DNA from: Caballeronia temeraria
GTDB lineage: Bacteria > Pseudomonadota > Gammaproteobacteria > Burkholderiales > Burkholderiaceae
Length of the DNA: 64,000 nucleotides
Reading direction: 5' to 3'
Assembly (NCBI RefSeq): GCF_001544795.2
Contig: NZ_FCOI02000021.1
Coordinates: 1-64,000 of the forward strand
In this document: piece after piece, positions 1 through 7,988 of the stretch
Layout of the letters: every line of letters begins with the position of its first letter
Numbering within the stretch: position 1 is the stretch's first letter
The notes under the pieces: model-generated
What the model was told of the DNA's origin: nothing
What the model saw: the letters and a program-made list of their open reading frames with translations, nothing else
The model's database searches: none
Program-made: the position numbers and the translations under genes

Positions 1-77
1 CCTGAACGACACGACTGCCACGAAATATAGGCGAAGAAAGCCCCATCGCGTGTAACTGTTACTAGATTACAGTTCAG

Positions 78-353
78 GTGGTGCTTAGACTAGAGGACTC
101 AGATACAGCAAAGTGGTTCTCGGACAAGGTCGGAGAGACTGCGATCCGCGTGGTGAACGTGTCCAACAGCACCAATACCACGACCGAGGCGCATGCGTTC
201 GAATTCAGTGGCTCGCAGTCCCGGTCCATTCAGCTGGAGAAGGTGCCGCTCATTCCCGTGAAGCTGCTTCACAGTTTGCCGAATCTGCAGTACTTCATGC
301 GCATCTCTGGCGGTGCCGTGTATCAGGGTCGAATTCCTATCATCGAAGGCTAA
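78..353 (+). pseudogene. traD: Truncated 3' end of TraD-type conjugative coupling protein
   Basis: The 91-residue product matches the extreme C-terminus of VirD4-like coupling proteins of the SXT/PFGI ICE-type transfer systems: an 'RLEDSDTAKWF' stretch, then 'LPNLQYFMRISGG' and a terminal basic 'GRIPI' tail. Full-length family members are about 600 residues or more and carry Walker boxes, which are absent here. An in-frame TAG lies at 63-65, and the 60 bases before it do not read like TraD in any frame, so the gene looks truncated rather than merely cut by the window edge. It sits directly before two small genes and a DUF4400 gene, the usual order at the end of this transfer region. Family assignment is from motif recall. 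Confidence 0.55.
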
Positions 354-363
354 AACACAAGTT

Positions 364-882
364 ATGTCCGCTGCATATAAAAACATCATTCGCGATCACA
401 AGCTCTCGCACCGGCTGGTTGCGGTCTTCAATGTCGCACCGGAGCTGGAGCTTGCGTGCTCGCGTGTGGCCGACTTCATCGGGGAGCGGTTTATGGGAGA
501 CAAAGGGCCGCTGGCCGCGGAGATGATCGAGTCGGCGCTCGATGGTTTCCGGCGCGCGAAGCGCACGGGCGACCAGCATATCGCGTTCATGCAAGGTCTA
601 TTCGAGCCATCGAAAGCTTTATACGCTCGCCGGCTTGTCGCGCGGTTTGGCGACAAGGTGTCGGTGTGGTGCCCGATGGTCGAGGCAATTCCCGCGTTTG
701 AAGCGCGCCACTTCGAGTACCAGTTCGAGATGGTCGATGAGCGTTGCCCGGACGAGATCACTGAGCGCACCGCCGCGTTTCAGCTCGCCGCACGCGTGCT
801 TCAAGGAGAAGCCTTCCGCCGTTACTTCGAGGAATACGATGTCGCTCACCGTTACGATCATAGCGAAGCTGTCGGGAGTTGA
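364..882 (+). CDS. Hypothetical protein next to traD
   Basis: A 172-residue soluble, mostly helical protein of unknown function, with no signal peptide or membrane segment. The ATG at 364 was preferred to an upstream start because that one lies inside the traD tail. Its end overlaps the start of the next gene at 839, so the two are probably translated together. Its position in the traD-DUF4400 block suggests a role in conjugation, but the sequence itself does not show one. Confidence 0.6.
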   Translation: MSAAYKNIIRDHKLSHRLVAVFNVAPELELACSRVADFIGERFMGDKGPLAAEMIESALDGFRRAKRTGDQHIAFMQGLFEPSKALYARRLVARFGDKVSVWCPMVEAIPAFEARHFEYQFEMVDERCPDEITERTAAFQLAARVLQGEAFRRYFEEYDVAHRYDHSEAVGS

Positions 883-1093
883 GCCGCGCACGGCTCAGCG
901 GGCGCGCGACACTGCCGCCGCCTTCGACGGCGACGTCAACGCGGCCGTGCCCGAGGAATTCACTTACGGCGCAGGAGCGCGGTGCTACGCGTTGGCAACA
1001 ATCGCCGAATTCCGGCCGGCGCTGTTTTGGGGCGGACTGATGGCGATCGTCGCGGTGCCCGCCCTCATGCTAGTCAAGGTGCTACATGGCTAG
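839..1093 (+). CDS. Small membrane protein in transfer region
   Basis: An 84-residue protein with a soluble N-terminal half and one C-terminal hydrophobic segment ('LFWGGLMAIVAVPALMLV'). It begins inside the end of the preceding gene and ends inside the start of the DUF4400 gene (ATG at 1086), so the three genes form a tightly overlapped operon. Not recognised beyond that. Probably an inner-membrane accessory of the transfer apparatus (inference from context). Confidence 0.55.
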   Translation: MSLTVTIIAKLSGVEPRTAQRARDTAAAFDGDVNAAVPEEFTYGAGARCYALATIAEFRPALFWGGLMAIVAVPALMLVKVLHG

Positions 1094-1700
1094 CCGGTTC
1101 GGTTCGCACATCAAGGTGTGGTTTCTGCTAGTGCCGGTGCTAGCCATCGCTGTCATGCCGGCGATCCCGGAGCGTAAGCTATTCGAGGTGCCGGAAGCGG
1201 AAACACATTCTCTCGTTGAGTCAGTCGGGCAGGACCGGGTCGACCGCGCGATGCGCAGTGCCAACGACCAGTTCCGCCGTGCTTTTGTCGACAGCGGGCT
1301 GCTGAACCGCACGCTAAATGCCTCGGGAAAGGTAGGTGGCTTGGACGACGGCGGGTTCTCGTCGTTCGCGCATACGTGGACGGAGAATTTCTGGCTGCTG
1401 GTGTACCGCATGCTTTTCCGTGCGATGGTGATGAAGATGTGGATCGTTGGAACACTTCTTTTCGCCATCGGCATGTTCATCGACGGTGCGGCGCGCAGAA
1501 AGATCAAAGCGTCGGCTGCGGGCTTCGTAAGTCCCTTGTCTTTCCATCTGGCAGGCCATGGACTGCTGCTTGTCACTGGAACGATGTTCGCGGTGCTGGT
1601 GGTTCCGTTGCCTGTCTTGGTTGGCTACTGGGTCGCCGTCGCTGCGCTCCTCGGAGGTCTCCTGTGGAAAGCTGCCGAGTCCTTCCAGTCATCGAGATAA
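1086..1700 (+). CDS. DUF4400-like integrating conjugative element membrane protein
   Basis: A 204-residue protein with a hydrophobic N-terminus, a central soluble part, an amphipathic 'WTENFWLLVYRMLFRA' stretch, and further membrane segments near the C-terminus. This layout and the position after traD fit the DUF4400 / PFL_4697 family of ICE and plasmid transfer operons, proteins of unknown exact role in mating. The start overlaps the previous gene. A strong terminator follows at 1757-1793. Confidence 0.6.
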   Translation: MASRFGSHIKVWFLLVPVLAIAVMPAIPERKLFEVPEAETHSLVESVGQDRVDRAMRSANDQFRRAFVDSGLLNRTLNASGKVGGLDDGGFSSFAHTWTENFWLLVYRMLFRAMVMKMWIVGTLLFAIGMFIDGAARRKIKASAAGFVSPLSFHLAGHGLLLVTGTMFAVLVVPLPVLVGYWVAVAALLGGLLWKAAESFQSSR

Positions 1701-1756
1701 GAAAAGGACATCGCGAGACGCATTAGCAGCACATCAAAATTTGCTTTAGTCCCTCT

Positions 1757-1793
1757 GGCAACGCTATCCGGATAGCGTTGCCTTTGTTTTTTT
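1757..1793 (+). terminator. Rho-independent terminator with 26-bp perfect palindrome
   Basis: GGCAACGCTATCC is followed directly by its exact reverse complement (1757-1782), then a T-rich run. It closes the traD-DUF4400 transcription unit. Like the palindrome at 4751-4786, it has a CCGG centre and no separate loop. Confidence 0.8.
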
Positions 1794-1985
1794 CGCCGCC
1801 GTTCTCGCGACCTCTTGCCCCGAGGCGCACCGATATTTCGGTGAAAGGCGCTGGAAATAGCCACCGTTTCGAGCTTTTTCGCGTTGCCACCGCCGCAACA
1901 ATGTTGAGGATGGGCAACGCGCTTTGCTTGCCTGATCCCCAACGATGAAACGGGACCGATGCGGTCCAGACAGGAGAAATGGCGA

Positions 1986-2822
1986 ATGAGCACGGTTGTC
2001 GAACCTGGCAGTGAAGAAAAAGTCGCGCTGAGCGCACTTGAACAAGGTACGGTCGAGGCGCCGCTGACGACCGACGGCGCGGACGACGGCGAGCTAGAGC
2101 GCGAACTGACGCAGATGGAGGCGGACGCTGACCGTCTCCAGAAGGAAGGCGTTATCTCCACCGACGACGCCGACATGAAGCGGGCGGAAGTCGCAAAGAC
2201 GCGCAAGCTCTTCCGCGACCTGCCGGCCGCTGAGCGTATTGCCATCATCAAGCGCCGCCGCGATATCGGCCGTCAATTACTGGACCGCCAGCTTTCGGGC
2301 GCTGCCGTCGTGACCGCCCGCGTGCGTCTGAACCATACCCGCCTGAAACCGCTGTTCGAACAGTGGTGGCCGTACATCAACCGCATGAGCATCAACATGC
2401 AGCGTTTCGGCCGCTCGACGTTCGGCGAAAACGACAAGGAAGTCGTCAACAGCGCGCTCGAAAAGCTGCTCGCGGGCATTGAGAGCTACGTTGACGAGCA
2501 ACTGCGCGTGGCCGAAGGCTTTCGCCAGCAAAAGGAAGCGGAGCTTCGGGCGAACAAGGAATTCGTGTTTGAGCCGACGATCCCGATGCCCGCGATGGAC
2601 ATCGAGGTCGAGGCGTATTCGCGCTTTTCGATGCGTGTGCTGGGCGTCATCATGAAGTTCGACCTGGCGATGGATCACTTCGACTTCATGGTGTGGAACG
2701 GCATTCGCGACCAGTCCGACGTCGACGACGAAGCCGTCAACTTCCTCAAGCGCTTCAACCCGCTTGGCATTCGCGGGTACATGACGCACCTGAAGCTGAT
2801 GACGACGGTCCGCGGCAACTAA
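1986..2822 (+). CDS. AcaB/DUF1845-like ICE protein, copy 1
   Basis: A 278-residue protein with an acidic N-terminal region and a helical core. The C-terminal part contains 'YSRFSMRVLGVIMKFD', which resembles the DUF1845/AcaB-like family (TIGR03761-type proteins of integrative conjugative elements, some of which activate transfer genes). The second copy at 7344-7988 has an equivalent 'MSGRLVRLLSMYDQLF' stretch. The ATG at 1986 follows an AGGAGA ribosome site. The helicase gene starts 10 bp downstream, so the two are probably co-transcribed. Family placement is tentative; a DNA-binding role is inferred only. Confidence 0.45.
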   Translation: MSTVVEPGSEEKVALSALEQGTVEAPLTTDGADDGELERELTQMEADADRLQKEGVISTDDADMKRAEVAKTRKLFRDLPAAERIAIIKRRRDIGRQLLDRQLSGAAVVTARVRLNHTRLKPLFEQWWPYINRMSINMQRFGRSTFGENDKEVVNSALEKLLAGIESYVDEQLRVAEGFRQQKEAELRANKEFVFEPTIPMPAMDIEVEAYSRFSMRVLGVIMKFDLAMDHFDFMVWNGIRDQSDVDDEAVNFLKRFNPLGIRGYMTHLKLMTTVRGN

Positions 2823-2832
2823 GGAGGGCGCG

Positions 2833-4557
2833 ATGCTGGACGAACTCAATCCCCAGCAACGGGAAGTCGCCCAGTTGCGCCAGCATTGCGTGGCGATCGC
2901 CTGTCCGGGCGCGGGCAAGACTAAAACGATCGCCACGAAAGCAGCTCTGCTGCTACAAGACGGCGCCGCAACGGTCGGCGCCGTCACTTTCTCTAAGGAC
3001 GCCGCGCTCGAATTGCGTGAGCGCATCCTGGCCGCTGCCGGCGAGTCGGTGAAGAAGCGCCTTATTGCGGGCACTTTCCATTCCCTAGCATTCAAACAAC
3101 TGAAACGCCCCGGCGCGCAGGCGCACGATATCGCCTCCGATGGCGACAGGCTTGGCCTGCTGATCCGGGTGATGCAGGAACTCGGCCGCGACGGCAAGGC
3201 AGAAGACGTTATCCCAACGATCGAGAAGATCAAAACGAATTTCGGGCGGTGCGACCGGAACACCGCCGACGGCGAGCTGTATCACGCATATCAGGACGCG
3301 CTTGCGCGTAACGGCAAGATCGACTTTCAGGACATGCTGCGCTTGGCTGTCGAGGGGATGGAGCAAGGCACCATCGCCCCATACGCGTTCACCTATCTGC
3401 TCGTCGACGAGTTTCAGGACACCGACCCGCTGCAGTACCGCTGGATAGAATTGCACGCGCAGGCAGGCTCGATCGTGACAGTCGTGGGCGACGACGATCA
3501 GAGCATCTACGCGTTCCGCGAGGCGCTTGGCTACCGAGGCATGGAGTCGTTCATCCAGTCGTTCTCCGCAAAGCCCGTTGTCTTAGGCAGCAACTACCGG
3601 TGCCGCGCAGAGATTCTGGGCGCAGCGGACCGGGTGATTCGGAATAACGCCGACCGCATCGCAAAAGTCCTGCGTGCGGAAAAAGGCTTGGGCGGTACTG
3701 TGCAAACGTCCCGCCATCCGGATGAATATGAGGAGGCAACCGCGGCGGTCGAGGTGCTCGGGCCGCTGCTCGCGAAAGGGCAGTCGTGCGCGATCCTGGC
3801 GCGTACCAACCGCATACTAGACCCCCTCGAGTCCGTTTGCCGCTCGCATGGCATTAAATACTACCGGGCATCGGGCGCGTCCGTCCTGAGCCGCCCGGAG
3901 GGCGCGCTGATGTGCAATCTGCTCGAAATCGTGGAGCGAATCAAACACACAGGCCTCGATGCGGTCTTGGCGCACCTAGGGCTTACCGCCCAGCAGCTAC
4001 GCGCCCTTCACGCGGATATGGGCGCGGAACTGACGCAGAAGGGCCGGGCTGAGTTGGTAGAACTGGGGCTGCCCGAAGACGTGGCGACGAACTATCGCGA
4101 GTTCATGAAGCGGCTCGCTGAGTGGCAAAGTCTGTGCGATCGCAAGTTTTATTCGCTGACGCTCTCCGGCGTCGCCGAATGGATGTTGAAGTACGCGAAG
4201 AAGGATTCCGCAATCCGCGCAATTCAGGCGACGAACGACGTGTTGTCGCGCCTGTCAGGCAGTTTCGCTGAGCGGCTGCTCTTCCTGCGTCAAGACAACA
4301 ACGAGCCGACCCCGGGCGCGCTTATCTTGACGACAATGCACAGCTCCAAAGGGCTCGAATGGGATCACGTCTGGATTGCCCGCAGCGAGGAGACGATCGT
4401 CCCGGACCCCAAATCGACCGAGTCAGAAGAGCGCCGGCTGTTCTATGTCGCCATGACGCGTGCTCGCGAATCGTTGATGGTCTCAGGGACGTCGAAAAAC
4501 TTCGAGTCCCGATTTGTCGTTGAGGCGCAGCTTAAGCAGGGCGCTATCGCGCTTTAA
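2833..4557 (+). CDS. UvrD/Rep-family superfamily 1 DNA helicase
   Basis: A 574-residue SF1A helicase, expected to unwind DNA 3'-5' using ATP. Visible motifs in order are: Q-motif 'LNPQQREV' at the N-terminus, Walker A 'GAGKTKT' near residue 30, 'GTFHSLAF', Walker B 'LVDEFQDTDPLQ' near 190, 'VGDDDQSIYAFR' near 220, 'SNYRC' near 255, 'TMHSSKGLEWDHVW' near 500 and 'RRLFYVAMTRA' near 540. It is shorter than UvrD (about 720 residues), as expected for plasmid or phage versions. Start chosen at ATG 2833 behind AAGGAGG. Likely serves plasmid replication, repair or transfer. Confidence 0.9.
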   Translation: MLDELNPQQREVAQLRQHCVAIACPGAGKTKTIATKAALLLQDGAATVGAVTFSKDAALELRERILAAAGESVKKRLIAGTFHSLAFKQLKRPGAQAHDIASDGDRLGLLIRVMQELGRDGKAEDVIPTIEKIKTNFGRCDRNTADGELYHAYQDALARNGKIDFQDMLRLAVEGMEQGTIAPYAFTYLLVDEFQDTDPLQYRWIELHAQAGSIVTVVGDDDQSIYAFREALGYRGMESFIQSFSAKPVVLGSNYRCRAEILGAADRVIRNNADRIAKVLRAEKGLGGTVQTSRHPDEYEEATAAVEVLGPLLAKGQSCAILARTNRILDPLESVCRSHGIKYYRASGASVLSRPEGALMCNLLEIVERIKHTGLDAVLAHLGLTAQQLRALHADMGAELTQKGRAELVELGLPEDVATNYREFMKRLAEWQSLCDRKFYSLTLSGVAEWMLKYAKKDSAIRAIQATNDVLSRLSGSFAERLLFLRQDNNEPTPGALILTTMHSSKGLEWDHVWIARSEETIVPDPKSTESEERRLFYVAMTRARESLMVSGTSKNFESRFVVEAQLKQGAIAL

Positions 4558-4657
4558 GTCGACCTGCAGAACTGCGCTTGCTGGGAGAATTTTGGAACGA
4601 CGGGTGGCTGGAGCCTGACGTGCACAAAGAGAGTCTCGATACGCTTTCATAAAGCGA

Positions 4658-4700
4658 AAAATGCGCCGAATAAGGGGGGTGTGAATATTCGGCGCATTTT
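4658..4700. terminator. Bidirectional hairpin terminator
   Basis: A 15-bp perfect stem (AAAATGCGCCGAATA at 4658-4672 and its complement at 4686-4700) with a 13-nt loop and A/T tails on both sides. It lies 100 bp after the helicase gene and could also stop leftward transcripts. Confidence 0.75.
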
Positions 4701-4750
4701 GTAACAAGCCTTTTCTTCCTTAAAATCAGGGGATTAACCAAACCCTCGGC

Positions 4751-4786
4751 CGCTATGGGACGCTCTCCGGAGAGCGTCCCATAGCG
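4751..4786. repeat. 36-bp perfect palindrome
   Basis: CGCTATGGGACGCTCTCC at 4751-4768 is followed immediately by its exact reverse complement to 4786. There is no loop and no T-run beyond it, so it is not a classical terminator. It could be a protein-binding site such as an operator, a resolution or replication site, or an RNA hairpin. Confidence 0.85.
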
Positions 4787-5030
4787 CTGTCGCGGCGAGG
4801 TTGGTCCACGCCGTCAATCGTGTTGCAGCGTGCTGCCCGTCCAAAGTCTCGACTCTCGCCTCGTCGTCGAAGTTTAGCTTCGGCAATAGCCGCGTCCGCC
4901 TGACGCTGTCGTTTGGTGGTTGCCGCGGTCTCAAGCGCCAGGTGGGCCGCCTGGACTACCTGACGATCACTAGGAAGCCTTTGAACGCCTTCCAAGCATC
5001 GTCGGGGCTGGCGCTGCGTACTCTCGCAAA
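4787..5030. other. Region without a supported gene
   Basis: From 4558 to 5030 only hairpins are clear. A minus-strand open frame (4753-5034) begins with a GTG overlapping the stop of the 31-codon frame at 5031-5126, but its composition is not convincingly coding and it runs into the palindrome. Confidence 0.4.
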
Positions 5031-5126
5031 TCACGCCGCTTGATCAGCTTGATCTTCCTTGGAGCGTGCGTCCCACCAGTCCTTACCGCTGCGCGAGTCG
5101 TACGAGTACTGCAGGTCGGATTTCAT
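5031..5126 (-). CDS. Possible 31-residue small protein
   Basis: A short frame beginning MKSDLQYSYDS, rich in charged residues ('DWWDARSKEDQADQAA' at the C-terminus) with plausible codon use. It sits downstream of the hfq-like gene in the same orientation. No recognised family; may be a small plasmid protein or chance. Confidence 0.35.
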   Translation of the reverse strand: MKSDLQYSYDSRSGKDWWDARSKEDQADQAA

Positions 5127-5225
5127 AACTTCCACATCCCTTTCTGAGGCAGCTACATGCACGCATTCCGCGTACCGTTGCCACGACGAGCAAATAATCT
5201 TCGAACGTTCCGCTTTCGTGTCTGT

Positions 5226-5500
5226 TCATAGCACCCGTCGCGCGGGGCGCGGGCGCCGCTCGGGGCGGTCTTGCCGATCAGACGTCAAACGGCGGCCGTG
5301 GTCCTCAATGACCGTCGAAATGGAGTGCTTGTAGATAACCTGTGAGCCGGTGACGCCGTTCAGGTAGACCGTGTAGGAATCGAATGACTGAATGTTGCCT
5401 GTCAGCTTTATGCCGTTGACCAGAAAATTGAAACGCGCTTGTGTTCTTTGCTCAGCGCGTTGAGGAGCTCGTGCTCGGGCTTCGGGACGGTTTCAGGCAT
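5226..5500 (-). pseudogene. hfq: Hfq-like RNA chaperone with one-base frameshift
   Basis: Reading from the ATG at 5500 gives [20 protein letters not shown]... and then, after a shift near the AAAA run at 5424-5427, '[20 protein letters not shown]' and '[11 protein letters not shown]'. These are the Sm1 and Sm2 motifs of Hfq, the ring-shaped RNA chaperone that pairs small RNAs with mRNAs. The repaired product would be about 91 residues with an Arg-rich tail. The length of 275 nt is one base short of a whole number of codons, consistent with loss of one T in the coding strand. It is either a recent pseudogene or a sequencing error. Plasmid-borne Hfq paralogs are known in Burkholderiaceae. Confidence 0.8.
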
Positions 5501-5614
5501 GGCGGCCTCACTCAGTGAAGTCGAAAAGTCGAGGTGGTCTGAGGTGCAGGCCGTGGCGACCTGCATATTCGCTTAACGTCAGATGAACCGCTGACAGTTC
5601 ATTATCGATGCGGC

Positions 5615-5641
5615 CAAAAAAAAGCCCGCTGAAGGGCGGGC
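5615..5641 (-). terminator. Rho-independent terminator
   Basis: On the minus strand, GCCCGC...GCGGGC with a short loop is followed by eight T. It ends the leftward operon containing the 69-residue protein and probably the bactofilin genes. Confidence 0.8.
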
Positions 5642-5690
5642 AGCAATCCATATCGGTCGAGACATGGAGGAGACGAGTTCAGTATAAACC

Positions 5691-5900
5691 CTATGGTTTT
5701 TGACGTATAGCCAGCTTGTACGTCACAACGGACTTGTACGCCGGGCGGTTCCAGTGTGGCGTGCCTGGCGTCATCCCCTGACTGTTCACAAGCCGCCCGG
5801 TGTCGAGCATGCAGAAGCAATGGCCTTCGAACGCGGCTTCTTGCGCTGCCGCATCCCACGTCACGGTGAGGAAATCGAAGATCGGGTCAATCGGTTTCAT
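5691..5900 (-). CDS. Small hypothetical protein
   Basis: A 69-residue protein (MKPIDPIFDFLTVTWDAAAQ...) with Burkholderia-like codon use and a terminator directly downstream. It lies 62 bp after the bactofilin gene in the same direction. No family recognised; no signal peptide or membrane segment. Confidence 0.55.
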   Translation of the reverse strand: MKPIDPIFDFLTVTWDAAAQEAAFEGHCFCMLDTGRLVNSQGMTPGTPHWNRPAYKSVVTYKLAIRQKP

Positions 5901-5962
5901 GGTCGGGGTTCTTAGAGGCTTTGACCCGTTATCGGCAAATCATGGGGGCTGCTTATAGAGAC

Positions 5963-6415
5963 TCAGGCCATTGCGCGGGAGAGCTCTGTCACATTTGATT
6001 CCGCGCGTTCGTGGCCTTTAACTTCGTCCAGGCGCGGACCGGCGATAGGCCCTTCGTCCGGCGTGGAATCGGCCTCGATCGTCAGCATTCTGGCAACCCG
6101 CTTGAGCGTGCCGTTCAAAGACGCACGCGGACCAAGGCGGATCGTGCCGGAGTAGAAGATGTCGCCCGAGACTTGGCCATTGATTTCCAGCGAGCCCCGA
6201 GCGTGCACATCCCCGTCGACGCGCCCGTCAATGCGAACGTGCTCGCCCTGTGCGCTGCCCTTCACGAGGCCGCCTTCGCCGATGTGCAGCAGACCCTGCG
6301 TCGAGATGATGCCGCCGTCGAGCAAGCCGAAGAACGAAATGCCGTGATCCACGACCATGTCGCCGGAGATCGCGCAGCCGCGCGCAATAAGCGTGATATT
6401 GAGTTCGGTTTTCAT
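5963..6415 (-). CDS. Bactofilin-family polymer-forming protein
   Basis: A 150-residue protein with a central run of short beta repeats rich in Gly and hydrophobics ('VRIDGRVDGDVHARGSLEIN', 'GQVSGDIFYSGTIRLG'). This is the right-handed beta-helix pattern of bactofilins, which polymerise into cytoskeletal filaments. An AAGGAA ribosome site precedes the ATG. It starts 12 bp after the upstream single-pass membrane protein gene, suggesting that the two products work together, perhaps at the cell envelope. Why a conjugative element carries it is unclear. Confidence 0.8.
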   Translation of the reverse strand: MKTELNITLIARGCAISGDMVVDHGISFFGLLDGGIISTQGLLHIGEGGLVKGSAQGEHVRIDGRVDGDVHARGSLEINGQVSGDIFYSGTIRLGPRASLNGTLKRVARMLTIEADSTPDEGPIAGPRLDEVKGHERAESNVTELSRAMA

Positions 6416-6427
6416 GGTGTCGATTCC

Positions 6428-7258
6428 TTAAAACATTTGTACTTCGTTCGCCCCGCCGCGGTTCGCAGGCGCTGACTTCTTGCTTGTAGCCGACCTCGTG
6501 TCGCCATCGCTTACCTGCTCATCCCGCGAATGCGAGCGATGACGGTAGCTGTGCGTACGGGCCGGTGCCGCGTGTTGTTGCGACGCTTGTTCGTCGGCGG
6601 CCGGCTGCGCCACCGCTTGCGCGGGCGGCACTGACGCCACGGGTTGAGTGGGAGCTTGGCTAGCCACCTCTGCCTCGCGACGCGCTTGATGAATAGGCGA
6701 GGCAGCCGCGCGTTGCACATCGTTCGAGACAGGAGGAACGGCCTTGCTGGCGGCCGTTCTCGCTGCGCCCTCCGCTGGGCCGCTCGTTGTACCCAGCGAA
6801 CTCTTGAACTGGTCAGCCGTCAGACCGATTGGAGAAGCCGCAGCAACGTCTTTTCCCGTCAGCATCGGAGCGAGCGCTACCGGATGAGGCGGCTCTGCGT
6901 CGATCGGGCGCGTCGCCGGGGCTACTGCCGGTCCTTCCGTTGTTGGCCGTTCGCTGCCGTCGGATTTCGGCTGCGCGGCGGTGTTCTTTACTTCGTGCGC
7001 GGACAGCGCGCCCACCGATTTGTACAACGACGCGGCTCCCATGCCCGCCATGGCCACGACAGCGGCGATAGCGACTGCGACGACGCTTCGGCGGGCGACC
7101 GGCACCGCCTTCGGAAGCCGCAGTCTGAGCGTGGGTGTCTTGGCGTCTGCCGTCAGGTCGGTCGGCGCTGGGAGCGCAGCGATCTGCCGCGGCAGATCGA
7201 TGGTCATCGAGTCAGGTGCGAACTGCGCATGCAGTCGTTGAATTTCGCGTAAGTCCAT
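6428..7258 (-). CDS. Single-pass membrane protein with Ala/Pro-rich region
   Basis: A 276-residue protein: a cytoplasmic N-terminal part of about 55 residues, one hydrophobic segment ('VVAVAIAAVVAMAGMGAASL'), then a long low-complexity Ala/Pro/Gln/Ser region ending basic. The start at 7258 follows GGGAGG; a longer frame exists but lacks a ribosome site. It is the first gene of the bactofilin pair and could anchor the filament to the inner membrane (inference). No domain recognised. Confidence 0.6.
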   Translation of the reverse strand: MDLREIQRLHAQFAPDSMTIDLPRQIAALPAPTDLTADAKTPTLRLRLPKAVPVARRSVVAVAIAAVVAMAGMGAASLYKSVGALSAHEVKNTAAQPKSDGSERPTTEGPAVAPATRPIDAEPPHPVALAPMLTGKDVAAASPIGLTADQFKSSLGTTSGPAEGAARTAASKAVPPVSNDVQRAAASPIHQARREAEVASQAPTQPVASVPPAQAVAQPAADEQASQQHAAPARTHSYRHRSHSRDEQVSDGDTRSATSKKSAPANRGGANEVQMF

Positions 7259-7343
7259 GCGGGGTCCTCCCGTCGTTGTTAGGTCGAGCAAGTCCAGGCC
7301 CGCCGCGTGGCAAACGCGAAGCGCAGGGCCGTCTTATCGGATG

Positions 7344-7988
7344 TCAGTGAGTACGATCCGAGTCTGGAAGCAGCACACCTTCCGGTGCAAAGCGGTCGTT
7401 GTCCGGCATGCACAAGAAAGGGATTTGATTGATGCGTGCCTCGGCAGCCTCCAATGCGGATTGGCGCACTTGAGCCGTCATGGTTCTCGCCATCAGCGCT
7501 TCCATCGTCTTCAAGAAAAGCTGGTCATACATCGAGAGGAGTCGCACAAGACGACCGGACATGGCGTGCTTGATTTCAAGCGTGACCATCTCGGGCGGGG
7601 TCGGTGCACGTCGACCTGGAAATTTACCTGCCCATGCGAGCGCCTTCTTCATGAACGCCTCGGCAGTTCGAAACTCCGACTCGATCGCGATGAGCTTGCC
7701 TCCGCGTGCAACGGTCATCTTTGCGGCGGCGAAGTTGAAGTCGGCGCGCAGGAATTCACGCGCGAACAATGAGTAGTACGGCAGTTCCGTTTTTGCCAGC
7801 GTGTCGCCGTTGATGCGAGCGAGACGACTGTCGTTCGTCAGTCGGTTCAACGGACGCAGCCCGCTCTGCGCAGCGCTTTCGTTGCCGAGCGCAGCGGTTT
7901 GCTTAGGGTCTTCGTCAGGCGCTTCTAGGTCAATAACGGCCATGGGATTTTCGGGATGTCTGTGTTCTCTCTCACATATAATTTTCAT
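7344..7988 (-). CDS. AcaB/DUF1845-like ICE protein, copy 2
   Basis: A 214-residue protein. Its C-terminal half, 'EIKHAMSGRLVRLLSMYDQL' followed by helical sequence, resembles the DUF1845/AcaB-like proteins of ICEs, as does the gene at 1986-2822. It may be a regulator or accessory of transfer. The start is uncertain: ATG at 7988 or ATG at 7943 (MAVIDLEAP); neither has a strong ribosome site. It is about 85 bp upstream of the bactofilin operon and transcribed in the same direction. Confidence 0.45.
   Translation of the reverse strand: MKIICEREHRHPENPMAVIDLEAPDEDPKQTAALGNESAAQSGLRPLNRLTNDSRLARINGDTLAKTELPYYSLFAREFLRADFNFAAAKMTVARGGKLIAIESEFRTAEAFMKKALAWAGKFPGRRAPTPPEMVTLEIKHAMSGRLVRLLSMYDQLFLKTMEALMARTMTAQVRQSALEAAEARINQIPFLCMPDNDRFAPEGVLLPDSDRTH

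Noticed and set aside
2277-3263. 328-codon minus-strand frame
   Set aside because: Overlaps the AcaB-like and helicase genes in antisense; no recognisable domain.
4734-5034. Minus-strand frames downstream of hfq (4734-4934 and 4753-5034)
   Set aside because: They run into the palindrome and terminator and show no consistent coding bias; possibly remnants, not called.
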